Positions 53,462 through 62,365 of a stretch of DNA of 64,000 bases are shown here, piece by piece. Source of the DNA: Qipengyuania sp. SS22 (GTDB taxonomy: Bacteria > Pseudomonadota > Alphaproteobacteria > Sphingomonadales > Sphingomonadaceae). The position numbers were made by a program, and so were the translations under genes. Numbering within the stretch: the first letter of the stretch is position 1; the number at the start of each line of letters is the position of its first letter. Under the pieces are notes generated by a model that saw nothing but the letters and a program-made list of their open reading frames with translations, ran no database searches and had not been told where the DNA came from. Location of the stretch: the NCBI RefSeq assembly GCF_025736935.1, contig NZ_CP107048.1, forward strand, positions 620,001-684,000, written 5' to 3'.

Positions 53462-54684
53462 GAGCGGTAGTCTGCGTTGATCGAGATGTAGCCATGCGTG
53501 AGGTCGCAGGTCCACACGGTCGCGCGGCCCCGGCCAAGGCCGATATCGACCTCGATACGAATGTCCTGCCCGGCAAGATGTGCGGCGACCGGCGCCTCGT
53601 CGTAATCGGCGACGGGCTGGCCATCGCGCGCCGCCCATGTCCCGCCGAAGCCGATCGACAATCTGTCGCGATCGGCGGGTTCGCCCGCCTTGCCCACCGC
53701 CATGACCACGCGGCCCCAATTGGCATCGCCGCCGGCAATCGCGGTCTTCACCAGCGGTGAGTTGGCAATCGCCAGGCCGACGCGGCGCGCGCTGGCGTCG
53801 TCCGCCGCCCCGGTGACCGCGATCTCGATGAATTTCTGCGCCCCTTCGCCGTCGCGCACGACCAGCAGGGCGAGTTCGCGGCAGACATCATGCAGCGCAG
53901 CGTAGAAGGCATCGGCGCCGGGGTCGTCCCATGAGGTCAGCGGCGCATTGCCCGCCTTGCCAGTTGCGAACAGCAGGACTGTGTCGCTGGTCGAGGTATC
54001 GCCATCGACCGTGATACAGGAAAACGTCTCCTCATTTGCCTTCGACAGCATCTCCTGCAGGAAGGCGGGAGCCACCGCCGCATCGGTAAAGACATAACCC
54101 AGCATCGTCGCCATGTCGGGCGCGATCATGCCGCTGCCCTTGATGATCCCGGCAAGCTCGACTCGCTGGTCTCCGATGAAAGCCGCCGCTGCCGCGCCCT
54201 TGGTGAAAGTGTCGGTCGTCCCGATCGCGCTCGCCGCCTCTTCCCAGCCGCAGCTTTCAGCTTCGAGCACCGCGGCCACTCCGGCGCGCGCCTTGTCCTT
54301 GGGCAAGGGCACTCCGATCACGCCGGTCGAGGACACGAACACTTCGTCTCCGGGGCAGTGCAGAGCCTCGGCTACCTGCGCGACGATCTGCTCGACCGCC
54401 TCGCGTCCGCGATAGCCGGTAAAGGCGTTGGAATTGCCCGCATTGACGATCAGCGCCCGCGCGCGGCCGTGTGCCACCTGCTCGCGGCCCATCTCGACCT
54501 CGCTGGAAGCGCAGGCCGACTTGGTGAAGACCCCGGCTACGGCACACCCGGCGGCGAGCTCGACATAGGTCAGATCGGACCGGTCCCAGGTCTTGTAGCC
54601 AGCGCGCGCCACGCGCAGCGTCACCCCGTCGATTGCCGGCAGCGCGGGGAAGGGGCGGGCGAGCGGGGAAGGCGTAAGATCCAT
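53458..54684 (-). CDS. argJ: Glutamate N-acetyltransferase / ornithine acetyltransferase
   Basis: 408 residues from ATG 54684; the upstream frame (to 54720) is not used. The proenzyme cleaves itself before T193 in 'DMATMLGY', which becomes the nucleophile; 'KGSGMIAPDMATM' and 'VNAGNSNAFTG' are typical. It moves the acetyl group from acetylornithine to glutamate in arginine synthesis. The 'DGDTSTSDTV' and 'GGDANWGRVVMAVGKAG' blocks complete the family. Confidence 0.96.
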   Translation of the reverse strand: MDLTPSPLARPFPALPAIDGVTLRVARAGYKTWDRSDLTYVELAAGCAVAGVFTKSACASSEVEMGREQVAHGRARALIVNAGNSNAFTGYRGREAVEQIVAQVAEALHCPGDEVFVSSTGVIGVPLPKDKARAGVAAVLEAESCGWEEAASAIGTTDTFTKGAAAAAFIGDQRVELAGIIKGSGMIAPDMATMLGYVFTDAAVAPAFLQEMLSKANEETFSCITVDGDTSTSDTVLLFATGKAGNAPLTSWDDPGADAFYAALHDVCRELALLVVRDGEGAQKFIEIAVTGAADDASARRVGLAIANSPLVKTAIAGGDANWGRVVMAVGKAGEPADRDRLSIGFGGTWAARDGQPVADYDEAPVAAHLAGQDIRIEVDIGLGRGRATVWTCDLTHGYISINADYRS

Positions 54685-54723
54685 TCCCCGCGCGCTAGCC
54701 CCCCGCTGCGCGCCAGACAAGCA

Positions 54724-55214
54724 TCAGGCTACGCGGCCCGTGGCCCTCGGCACCAGCAGGAAGTCGACGAGATACAGCAGGCCGGTCACGATCAGCGGAT
54801 TGTTGTAGCCGGTGAACAGCGCCGCATATTCGAGGCACCCGCCAACAATCGTACCCAGCAAGTTGATCGCAAAGGCCGATTGCGAATCGCTGCTTTCACG
54901 AAATCGTTTCGCAAACGCGATATAGGCGAGGACCGCCAGCAGGGCAGGGAAATCGGCCAGATCGAGCATTCCTTGCGACTGATCAGGAAGCCCGCGCCTA
55001 TGCCGACGAATGACCCGAGCAGGACGAAATTCGAGAGATAGGACAGGTGGACGACGCTTGAACCGAGCCAGCGGATCAGCGCGAGTTCGACCAAGAGCAT
55101 GAGCCCGCTGGCCAGCAGCAAGCGTGTGACGACGGCGGGGTCATCCGGTTCTTCATAGCCGCCTGACTGGCTATCTAAGGTCCCGTCGACAGTGCTCTTT
55201 CTTGCCCCCTGCAA
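54724..55214 (-). pseudogene. Decayed membrane protein (spermidine-synthase-like, N- and C-remnants)
   Basis: Two frames together make a remnant. The first (from TTG 55214) has two hydrophobic helices 'LLLASGLMLLVELALIRWLG' and 'SNFVLLGSFVGIGAGFLI'; after this the useful frame switches near 54970 to one with 'FPALLAVLAYIAFAKRF' and 'NLLGTIVGGCLEYAALFTG', two more helices. The N- and C-ends resemble large membrane spermidine-synthase-like proteins of ~800 residues, whose catalytic middle is missing. Read as a deletion plus frameshift. The homology call is by eye, so the identity is moderate. Confidence 0.55.
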
Positions 55215-55372
55215 TCCCGTTTCGAATGCGACGCTCAGGAGCGTATGTTTACTGGAAGGATAATCCGACTGTTGGCCCGCATCTGTCCCCAGCGTCGCAG
55301 GCGAGACTTTCGGCGAGTTTACCGGCTTTGGGCTGGACGATTTGCCTGCGCGTCACTATCTCGCCGGCCAGG

Positions 55373-55642
55373 ATGCTTAAACGCCTGCTCGCCTGCCTCG
55401 CGCTCCTGACCGGCCTCGCTGCCGCCGGTGCGCCTGCTCACGCGGTGGCTTATGATGCGGCATCGGGCGTTGAACGCGCCGTCGATACCGAAAATCCCTG
55501 TCAGGGTGAGGCAAGCATCGGGCTCAGTACGGCGCGCCAGTCGCTCGTTGCGCCGCGCGCGACCGGGCCGGGCAAACCGGCTGCGGCCTTTTCGGTCGTC
55601 ATCCCGACCGTGCAGATGGGCGTCGACCGCGCCTACGAATAG
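55373..55642 (+). CDS. Small exported protein upstream of secA
   Basis: 89 residues from ATG 55373. A clear Sec signal peptide MLKRLLACLALLTGLAAAGAPAHA ends about residue 24; the mature part is ~65 residues, has one cysteine (C43), a 'PRATGPGKP' segment at 61-69 and a tail 'QMGVDRAYE'. No known domain. Its stop is 99 bases before secA. The combination of short length, signal peptide and position resembles secretion-monitor genes such as SecM, but no arrest motif of that protein is present. It may equally be an unrelated periplasmic protein. Confidence 0.72.
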   Translation: MLKRLLACLALLTGLAAAGAPAHAVAYDAASGVERAVDTENPCQGEASIGLSTARQSLVAPRATGPGKPAAAFSVVIPTVQMGVDRAYE

Positions 55643-55741
55643 GCCGACCGCGACATCCCCCGTTTTTCGTCCGCCACGCATGCTGTGTGCGGGCTTCTCA
55701 TCATACCACCATAGAATTCATCCGGAAGGCGCCAGCCCCCT

Positions 55742-58501
55742 ATGTTCAATTCCATCATGAAGACCGTGTTCGGTTCGTCCAACGACCGTTATGTCAAATC
55801 GATCGGCAAGATCGTCGACCGGATCAACGCGCTCGAACCCCAGTTACAGGCGCTGTCCGACGAAGAACTGGCGGCGCAAACCGACAAGTTTCGCGCGCAG
55901 TTGGCCGATGGCAAGACGCTCGACGACATCCTGCCCGAAGCCTTCGCCACCGTACGCGAAGTCTCGGTCCGCGTGCTCGGCATGCGCCATTTCGACGTTC
56001 AGATGGTCGGCGGCGTCGTGCTCCACCGCGGTGAAATCGCCGAGATGCGCACGGGTGAGGGCAAGACGCTGGTCGCCACGCTCGCGACCTATCTCAATGC
56101 GATCGAGGGCAAGGGCGTCCATATCGTTACCGTCAACGACTATCTCGCCGCGCGCGATGCCGAATGGATGGGCCGGCTGCACCAGTTCCTCGGCCTGACT
56201 GTCGGTGTGATCGTTCCGAACCTTCCGGAGCATCAGCGGCGTGAGGCCTACAATGCGGACATTACCTATTCGACCAATAACGAGCTTGGCTTCGATTATT
56301 TGCGCGACAATATGAAGCACGAGCGCGGACAGATGGTTCAGCGCCCCTTCAATTTCGCCATCGTCGACGAAGTCGATTCGATCCTCATCGACGAGGCCCG
56401 CACTCCGCTGATCATTTCCGGCCCGACGGAGGACAAGTCCGATCTCTACACCTCGATCGACGAGGTGGTGAAGGAATTCCCCGACGACTGGTACGAGAAG
56501 GACGAGAAGCAGCGCAGCATCCAGCTGACCGAAGAAGGCACCGAAGCGGTCGAACAGATGCTGATCGAGAAGGGCCTGCTCGAAACCGACAATCTCTACG
56601 ATGTCGAGAACACGCAGGTGGTCCATCACCTCGACCAGGCGCTGCGCGCAGTGCACATGTTCAAGCGCGATACCGATTATATCGTCAAGGACGACAAGGT
56701 CGTCATCATCGACGAGTTTACCGGCCGCATGATGGATGGTCGCCGCTGGTCGAACGGCCTGCACCAGGCCGTCGAGGCGAAGGAAGGCGTCAAGATCGAG
56801 CCCGAGAACCAGACGCTCGCCTCGATCACCTTCCAGAACTATTTCCGCATGTATCCCAAACTGTCGGGCATGACCGGCACCGCGGCTACCGAAGCGGCCG
56901 AGTTCTGGGACATCTACAAGATGAACGTGGTCGAAATCCCGACCAATGTGCCCGTTTCGCGCATCGACGATGACGATGAGTTCTACAAGAACACGCAGGA
57001 CAAGTTCAAAGCCATCGCCAAGGCGATCGCCGAGAAGAACGCCATCGGCCAGCCGGTGCTGGTCGGCACGGTGTCGATCGAGAAATCGGAAATGCTCAGC
57101 GAATTCCTCAAGCAGGAAGGCGTCGACCACGAGGTCCTCAACGCGCGTCAGCACGAACGCGAGGCGCATATCGTCGCGCAGGCGGGCCGCATCGGTGCGG
57201 TGACCATTGCCACCAATATGGCCGGCCGCGGGACCGACATCCAGCTGGGCGGCAATGTCGATTTCCGCATCGGCGACGAGCTTTCCGAGCTTGAAGACGG
57301 GGCCAAGAAGGACCTCGAAATCGATCGCATCACCGCCGAGGTCGCGGCCGAGCGGCAGAAGGTGCTCGATGCTGGCGGGCTGTTCGTGCTTGGCACAGAA
57401 CGCCACGAAAGTCGCCGCATCGACAACCAGCTGCGCGGCCGTTCGGGGCGTCAGGGCGATCCCGGGCTCAGCCGGTTCTACCTATGTCTGGAAGACGATT
57501 TGCTGCGCATCTTCGGCCCCGACACGCTGTTCTCCAAGATGCTGAATTCCAATCTCGAGGATGGCGAGGCGATCGGATCGAAATGGCTCTCCAAGGCGAT
57601 CGAGACCGCGCAGAAGAAGGTCGAGGCGCGCAATTACGAAATCCGCAAGCAGGTCGTGCAATACGACGATGTGATGAACGACCAGCGCAAGGTCATCTAC
57701 GAACAGCGCGCGGAGATCATGGACAGCGAGGCGGTCGACGATGTGGTGGTCGACATGCGTCACGATGCGATCAATTCGCTCGTCTCGGAAGCCTGCCCGC
57801 CGGGGTCCTATCCCGAGCAATGGGATATCGAGGCCCTCAAGACGCGTATCGGCGAAGTGCTGACGATCGAACCGCCGATCGAGCACTGGGTCGAGGAAGA
57901 CCAGGTCGAACCCGAGATTATCGAGGAACGCCTCGCCAGCGAAGTCGACACGATCATGGAGAACAAGATCGCCGCGGCCGATCCCGCGCTGTGGCGCCGG
58001 ATCGAAAAGAGCGTGCTGCTGCAGGAACTCGACGGGCAGTGGAAGGACCACCTCGCCACGCTCGACGCGCTGCGGCAGGTCGTCGGCCTGCGTGCGCATG
58101 CGCAGAAGCAGCCGCTCAACGAATACAAGCAGGAAGCCTTCAGCCTGTTCGAAACCATGCTCGACAATCTGCGCGAGACGGTGACCAACAAGCTCATCCG
58201 GCTCGAACTGGTCGAACCCGCGCCGCTGCCGCAGGTCGACCTGCCCGACTTGCCCGATTTCCTCACCGGTCACATCGACCCGCTGACCGGGCTCGACAAT
58301 TCCAACGATGGCGACGGCTCGGCCGGACGCGAGGCGCTGTTCGGCGCTCTGGCCGGCAGTTCGCGCGCCGCCGTGGGACCGGGCGGCGCGGTGAGCGAGA
58401 ACCCCTATGCGGGCATGGACATCAGCCGTAACGCGCTGTGCCCGTGCGGTTCGGGCAACAAGTACAAGCATTGCCACGGCGCCATCAGCGCCAATGCGTG
58501 A
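55742..58501 (+). CDS. secA: Preprotein translocase ATPase SecA
   Basis: 919 residues. Walker A RTGEGKT is at 103-109, '[17 protein letters not shown]' is a helicase motif of the second nucleotide fold, and the C-terminal zinc site is C900, C902, C911 and H912 ([13 protein letters not shown]), used for SecB and phospholipid binding. It drives preproteins through SecYEG. ATG 55742 has GGAAGG upstream. It is preceded by the small exported-protein gene. Confidence 0.98.
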   Translation: MFNSIMKTVFGSSNDRYVKSIGKIVDRINALEPQLQALSDEELAAQTDKFRAQLADGKTLDDILPEAFATVREVSVRVLGMRHFDVQMVGGVVLHRGEIAEMRTGEGKTLVATLATYLNAIEGKGVHIVTVNDYLAARDAEWMGRLHQFLGLTVGVIVPNLPEHQRREAYNADITYSTNNELGFDYLRDNMKHERGQMVQRPFNFAIVDEVDSILIDEARTPLIISGPTEDKSDLYTSIDEVVKEFPDDWYEKDEKQRSIQLTEEGTEAVEQMLIEKGLLETDNLYDVENTQVVHHLDQALRAVHMFKRDTDYIVKDDKVVIIDEFTGRMMDGRRWSNGLHQAVEAKEGVKIEPENQTLASITFQNYFRMYPKLSGMTGTAATEAAEFWDIYKMNVVEIPTNVPVSRIDDDDEFYKNTQDKFKAIAKAIAEKNAIGQPVLVGTVSIEKSEMLSEFLKQEGVDHEVLNARQHEREAHIVAQAGRIGAVTIATNMAGRGTDIQLGGNVDFRIGDELSELEDGAKKDLEIDRITAEVAAERQKVLDAGGLFVLGTERHESRRIDNQLRGRSGRQGDPGLSRFYLCLEDDLLRIFGPDTLFSKMLNSNLEDGEAIGSKWLSKAIETAQKKVEARNYEIRKQVVQYDDVMNDQRKVIYEQRAEIMDSEAVDDVVVDMRHDAINSLVSEACPPGSYPEQWDIEALKTRIGEVLTIEPPIEHWVEEDQVEPEIIEERLASEVDTIMENKIAAADPALWRRIEKSVLLQELDGQWKDHLATLDALRQVVGLRAHAQKQPLNEYKQEAFSLFETMLDNLRETVTNKLIRLELVEPAPLPQVDLPDLPDFLTGHIDPLTGLDNSNDGDGSAGREALFGALAGSSRAAVGPGGAVSENPYAGMDISRNALCPCGSGNKYKHCHGAISANA

Positions 58502-58525
58502 TAACCGGTCGGGGCAGCCCTGTCG

Positions 58526-59143
58526 CTAGGCGCGGCGGGGCTGCCTGACCATCGGCACCAGCGGCGGGCTGCCGGGTTCGGGATGGATCGGATCGCCAAA
58601 GGGCTCGAAGCCGCATGAGGCGTAGAAGCCGGTGTTCGCCGGGTTCGAATTCTCGAGATAGGCGGGCAGTTGCATCCGGTCACAGGCATCGAGCACCGGC
58701 CGGATCAGCTTGCGTCCCAGGCCCTTGCCCTGCGCCGATGGCAGCAGGCCGATACTGAACAGATAGGCATGATCGAAAGCGGGATGGCACTGCGCCATCG
58801 CATCGCCGGTGCGTATCCCGCGCGCCACCGCGCCCGGTCCGCAGCGAACCAGCGTGGGAATGGCGAAGGCGGCATAGTCCCGCAGCGAAAAGCTCGCCTC
58901 GCCGCCGGGTAGCATCCACATGCACGCACCCTCGTCGCCCAACGAATAGCTATAGCCGCGCGGGACATAGATGCGCCGCGCCTGCAGGTTGAACAGATTG
59001 CGGATCCCGGCGAACTTGCCGAATAGCCAGAGGTTGAACGGATCATTGCGAAAGGCCTCGGCGGTGATGTCGCCGATCTTGCCGGCATCGCCAGGCCCAG
59101 CGCGGACGAGCGCCTCGCCAAGTTCGATATTCCCTGCCTGCAT
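58526..59143 (-). CDS. GNAT-family N-acetyltransferase
   Basis: 205 residues. The acetyl-CoA site is 'LLPSAQGKGLGRKLIRPVLD' (the QxxGxG/A signature) and 'ENSNPANTGFYASCGFEPFG' is the usual C-terminal block. The N-terminal half (residues 20-110) is the variable acceptor region with 'AEAFRNDPFNLWLFG'. Substrate unknown. It is convergent with secA and divergent from the TSUP gene. Confidence 0.9.
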   Translation of the reverse strand: MQAGNIELGEALVRAGPGDAGKIGDITAEAFRNDPFNLWLFGKFAGIRNLFNLQARRIYVPRGYSYSLGDEGACMWMLPGGEASFSLRDYAAFAIPTLVRCGPGAVARGIRTGDAMAQCHPAFDHAYLFSIGLLPSAQGKGLGRKLIRPVLDACDRMQLPAYLENSNPANTGFYASCGFEPFGDPIHPEPGSPPLVPMVRQPRRA

Positions 59144-59206
59144 TATCCCTCGTCCTCCTGTGCCGCGACGCTAGCGCGCGGCGCAGTGGCGGTCTAGGCG
59201 AAGGCC

Positions 59207-59947
59207 ATGGCATCCCTCCTCGTCGCATTTTTCGTGGCAGCCTTGCTCTATGCCAGCGTCGGGTTCGGCGGCGGTTCGACCTATACCGCGCTGCTGGCGC
59301 TCGCCGAGGTCGACTATCGCCTGCTCCCGCTGCTGTCGCTGGCGTGCAATATCGTCGTGGTGGCGGGCAGTTCGGTGCGGTTTGCTCGCGCCAAGGTCAC
59401 GCCGTGGCGCAATGCGTTGGTGCTGACGGGGATTGCGGCGCCCGCCGCATTGCTCGGCGGTCTCACCCCGATCGACGAAGCGACCTTCCTTGCCATCCTT
59501 GGCGCCAGCCTTGTCCTCACCGCGCTGACGTTGCTGCTGCCATCGCGCGATGCGACCGCGGCAGAACCGACGCGTTTCTCTGGGCTGATGCCGGTGCTGG
59601 CGGTGCCTTTTGGCTACCTCGCGGGTCTGGTGGGCATTGGCGGCGGCATCTTCCTCGCCCCGTTCCTGCACCTCGCGCGCTGGGACAGCGCGCGCGCGAT
59701 AGCCGCGACCGCCAGCCTGTTCATCCTCGTCAATTCATTGTTCGGTCTGGCGGGGCAATTGCTCAAGGGCGGCACGGGCCGCCTCGGCGCGGCGGTCGAT
59801 CTGGGCCTGCCGCTGCTGGTTGCGGTCGCGATCGGCGGGCAGATCGGCAGTCTGCTCGCGCTCAAATATCTCCCGCAACGCTGGATCCGCTACGGCACAG
59901 CCGCGCTCACCGCCTGGGTGGGCGGGCGCTTGCTGCTGAATGTGTGA
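59207..59947 (+). CDS. TSUP-family (TauE/SafE) membrane permease
   Basis: 246 residues with seven or eight hydrophobic helices in two halves, each with the TauE/SafE motif: 'SVGFGGGSTYTALLAL' near residue 20 and 'LVGIGGGIFLAPFL' near residue 145. The family exports sulfite, sulfoacetate and similar anions. The ligand here is not inferable. tRNA-Asn lies just beyond its stop on the other strand. Confidence 0.93.
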   Translation: MASLLVAFFVAALLYASVGFGGGSTYTALLALAEVDYRLLPLLSLACNIVVVAGSSVRFARAKVTPWRNALVLTGIAAPAALLGGLTPIDEATFLAILGASLVLTALTLLLPSRDATAAEPTRFSGLMPVLAVPFGYLAGLVGIGGGIFLAPFLHLARWDSARAIAATASLFILVNSLFGLAGQLLKGGTGRLGAAVDLGLPLLVAVAIGGQIGSLLALKYLPQRWIRYGTAALTAWVGGRLLLNV

Positions 59948-59953
59948 GAAAAG

Positions 59954-60028
59954 TGGCTCCCCGAGTTGGATTCGAACCAACGACCAAGTGATTAACAGTC
60001 ACCTACTCTACCGCTGAGCTATCGGGGA
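59954..60028 (-). tRNA. tRNA-Asn (GUU)
   Basis: On the minus strand, acceptor TCCCCGA pairs with TCGGGGA, discriminator G and encoded CCA. D-arm TAGCTCAGCGGTAGAG, anticodon loop CTGTTAA giving GTT, T-arm GGTTCGAATCC. Confidence 0.97.
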
Positions 60029-60125
60029 GCAGCCCGCTGGGCAGGGGTGCGCCTATATGGGCGGTCATACGGTTTGGCAAGCGGGCAAATGGCAAAAATT
60101 GCGCGCCGCGGTTCTGCTGTGCCGC

Positions 60126-60908
60126 TCAGACCACGAACTGCTCGGCGACGATACGTTCGTCGAGCGCGTGGCCGGGGTCGAACAGCAGCGTCAATTCGCT
60201 GTCGCGGGCGATTTCGAGGTTCACTTCGGCCACATCGCGCAGCTCGCGCTGGTCGGCGACGACCGAGACTGGGCGCTTCTCCTGCTCGAGCACGCGCAGC
60301 GTGATGCGGCTGCGGTCGGGCAGGATCGCCCCGTGCCAGCGGCGCGGGCGGAAGGGGCTGATCGGGGTAAGCGCGAGCAGGTTCGAATCGAGCGGCAGAA
60401 TTGGGCCGTCGGCCGAAAGGTTGTAGGCGGTCGAGCCCGCCGGGGTTGCCAGCAGCACGCCATCACAGACCAACTCGGGGATCCGCACCTTGTCGTCGAC
60501 GGTCACTTCGAGCTTGGCGGTCTGGCGCGTCTCGCGCAGCAAGCTAACCTCGTTGATGGCGCAGAAGGTGTGCTGCGCGCCAGCCTGCGTGGTCGCTTCC
60601 ATCCGCAACGGGGCGATATGGTGGCGCTTGGCCCGCCCGATCCGTTTGAGCAGCGTTTCGGGATTGCGGTTGCGGTTCATCAGGAAGCCGACCGTACCGA
60701 GATTGAGTCCGTAGGCGGGGATGATCCGGCCGCTGTCGAGCATGGCATGCAGCGTCTGCAGCATGAAACCATCGCCGCCGAGCACGACGACCGCGTCGGC
60801 TTCTTCGAGCGGCACCCAGTCGGCGACCGCGCGGAATTCCTTGTCGGCGGCTTCCTGCGCACGCGGAGCGTCGGACACGAGCAGGGCCAGTCGGCTGAAT
60901 TCGGACAT
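60126..60908 (-). CDS. nadK: NAD kinase
   Basis: 260 residues from ATG 60908. The catalytic GGDG motif is at 44-47 ('VLGGDGFML'), and 'NLGTVGFLMN', 'INEVSLLRE' and 'TPAGSTAYNLSADGPI' are family blocks. It phosphorylates NAD to NADP. The open frame upstream to 60992 is not typical. It is divergent from the EAL gene. With nadE it gives the window both a final NAD step and NADP formation. Confidence 0.96.
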   Translation of the reverse strand: MSEFSRLALLVSDAPRAQEAADKEFRAVADWVPLEEADAVVVLGGDGFMLQTLHAMLDSGRIIPAYGLNLGTVGFLMNRNRNPETLLKRIGRAKRHHIAPLRMEATTQAGAQHTFCAINEVSLLRETRQTAKLEVTVDDKVRIPELVCDGVLLATPAGSTAYNLSADGPILPLDSNLLALTPISPFRPRRWHGAILPDRSRITLRVLEQEKRPVSVVADQRELRDVAEVNLEIARDSELTLLFDPGHALDERIVAEQFVV

Positions 60909-61041
60909 GGGTCCCCTCGCATCCTCCCGTGCCGGCAAGGGCTCGCCGGGCACCGCGGGTTTCCTATGGTCGCGCGTCCCATTTGGCAACACACTGGAAA
61001 AACTGATACCGCTTGCCCCCGGGCCTCATAAGGACTGTCAC

Positions 61042-62358
61042 ATGGCCAGCATACCCAAAGACAAGATCGACGACACGCGCGATGCTCTCACCGGACTGGC
61101 GGACCAGTCCCAGGCGCGCGAGACGATCGAGCGCTGGCTGGACGAATGGCCCCGCGACACGATCGCCTGCCCGATGCATGCGATGATGATCACACTCGGG
61201 CGGATCGACACGGTGAATGTCGCCTTCGGGGAATCGGCGGGCGACGGAGCGCTGGTCGAAGTGGCGCAGCGCATCAATCATTTCGCGGGCGACGAACTCG
61301 AAAGCAGCAGCGCCTGGACCGCCTCGCGTCTTGGCGGCGGCAATTTTCTCCTGGTCGCGCGGCAGGAATGCAGCCGTGAGCGCTGGCAGTGGCTGGCCGA
61401 GGCATTGGCCGATGCGATCGCCATGCCGATCGTCAATCCCGCGGGTGGGGCGAGCCTGCGGTTGTGGCCGCGTATAGCGCTGATGCGCGTAACCCAGAAC
61501 GACGATCCCGACAGTGTGCTCGATCGTTTGTCGGAAGTCGCAGCCCGCATGCGCGACAGCGCGCGGCGGCGGATCGACTGGTCGACGGGCGATGTCGCCC
61601 GCTCGGGCCGCTCGAACCAGCAGCTCGAAGCGGATTTGCTCGCAGCCATCGACCGCAATGAGATCGAGATTCTCTTCCAGCCGCAATATGCATTGGACGA
61701 CGACCGCCTGATCGGGGCCGAGGCGTTGGCGCGCTGGGATCATCCGGTGATCGGCCGCATCGGTGGCGGGACGCTGTTCCAGGTTGCCGAGCGGGCCGAC
61801 CACGTGGCGCATCTGTCACGCCATATCGTCATGCGCGCGCTGGAAAAGGCATTGCATTGGCCAGAGCACCTGCGCCTCTCGCTCAACATCACTCCGGCCG
61901 ATCTGGCGGCCGAGAATTTCGCCATCGATTTCGCGCAAATGGCCGAAAAGACGGGTTTCCCGCTCGAACGGATCACGCTGGAAATCGTCGAACAGGTACT
62001 GCTCGCCGATCTCGACCGTGTCAGCCGCGTGCTCGACCAGCTGAAGCTGTTCGGCATCTGCATCGCGCTGGACGATTTCGGCGCGGGTTTCTGCAACTTC
62101 CGCTACCTCAAGGTCCTGCCGATCGATTGCATAAAGCTCGATCGCTCGATGCTCGACGGGGTGTTGGACGACGAGCGCGACCGGGCGGTTATCCGCGCGA
62201 TCATGGCGATGGCCGAAGCGCTCGACCTCCAGGTGCTGGTCGAGGGCGTCGAAACCGAAGAGCAGCGCGAACTCGTGCGCAAGGAAGGGTGCAAATATTA
62301 TCAGGGGTTCCTGCGCGCCAAACCGATGAGCGCGAGCGCATTTCTCAGCCTGACCTGA
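61042..62358 (+). CDS. Degenerate GGDEF + EAL domain phosphodiesterase
   Basis: 438 residues from ATG 61042. Residues ~35-180 are a GGDEF-like domain whose active loop is GGGNF (98-102), so it cannot make c-di-GMP but may still bind GTP. The EAL domain (~195-438) has EAL at 227-229 and catalytic blocks 'LNITPADL', 'LEIVEQVLL', 'ALDDFGAGFCNF' and 'LVEGVETEEQ', all apparently intact, so it should hydrolyse c-di-GMP to pGpG. No membrane helix, hence cytosolic. It is the counterpart of the cyclase at 2649-3857 in the same window. Confidence 0.92.
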   Translation: MASIPKDKIDDTRDALTGLADQSQARETIERWLDEWPRDTIACPMHAMMITLGRIDTVNVAFGESAGDGALVEVAQRINHFAGDELESSSAWTASRLGGGNFLLVARQECSRERWQWLAEALADAIAMPIVNPAGGASLRLWPRIALMRVTQNDDPDSVLDRLSEVAARMRDSARRRIDWSTGDVARSGRSNQQLEADLLAAIDRNEIEILFQPQYALDDDRLIGAEALARWDHPVIGRIGGGTLFQVAERADHVAHLSRHIVMRALEKALHWPEHLRLSLNITPADLAAENFAIDFAQMAEKTGFPLERITLEIVEQVLLADLDRVSRVLDQLKLFGICIALDDFGAGFCNFRYLKVLPIDCIKLDRSMLDGVLDDERDRAVIRAIMAMAEALDLQVLVEGVETEEQRELVRKEGCKYYQGFLRAKPMSASAFLSLT

Positions 62359-62365
62359 TCGGAAC

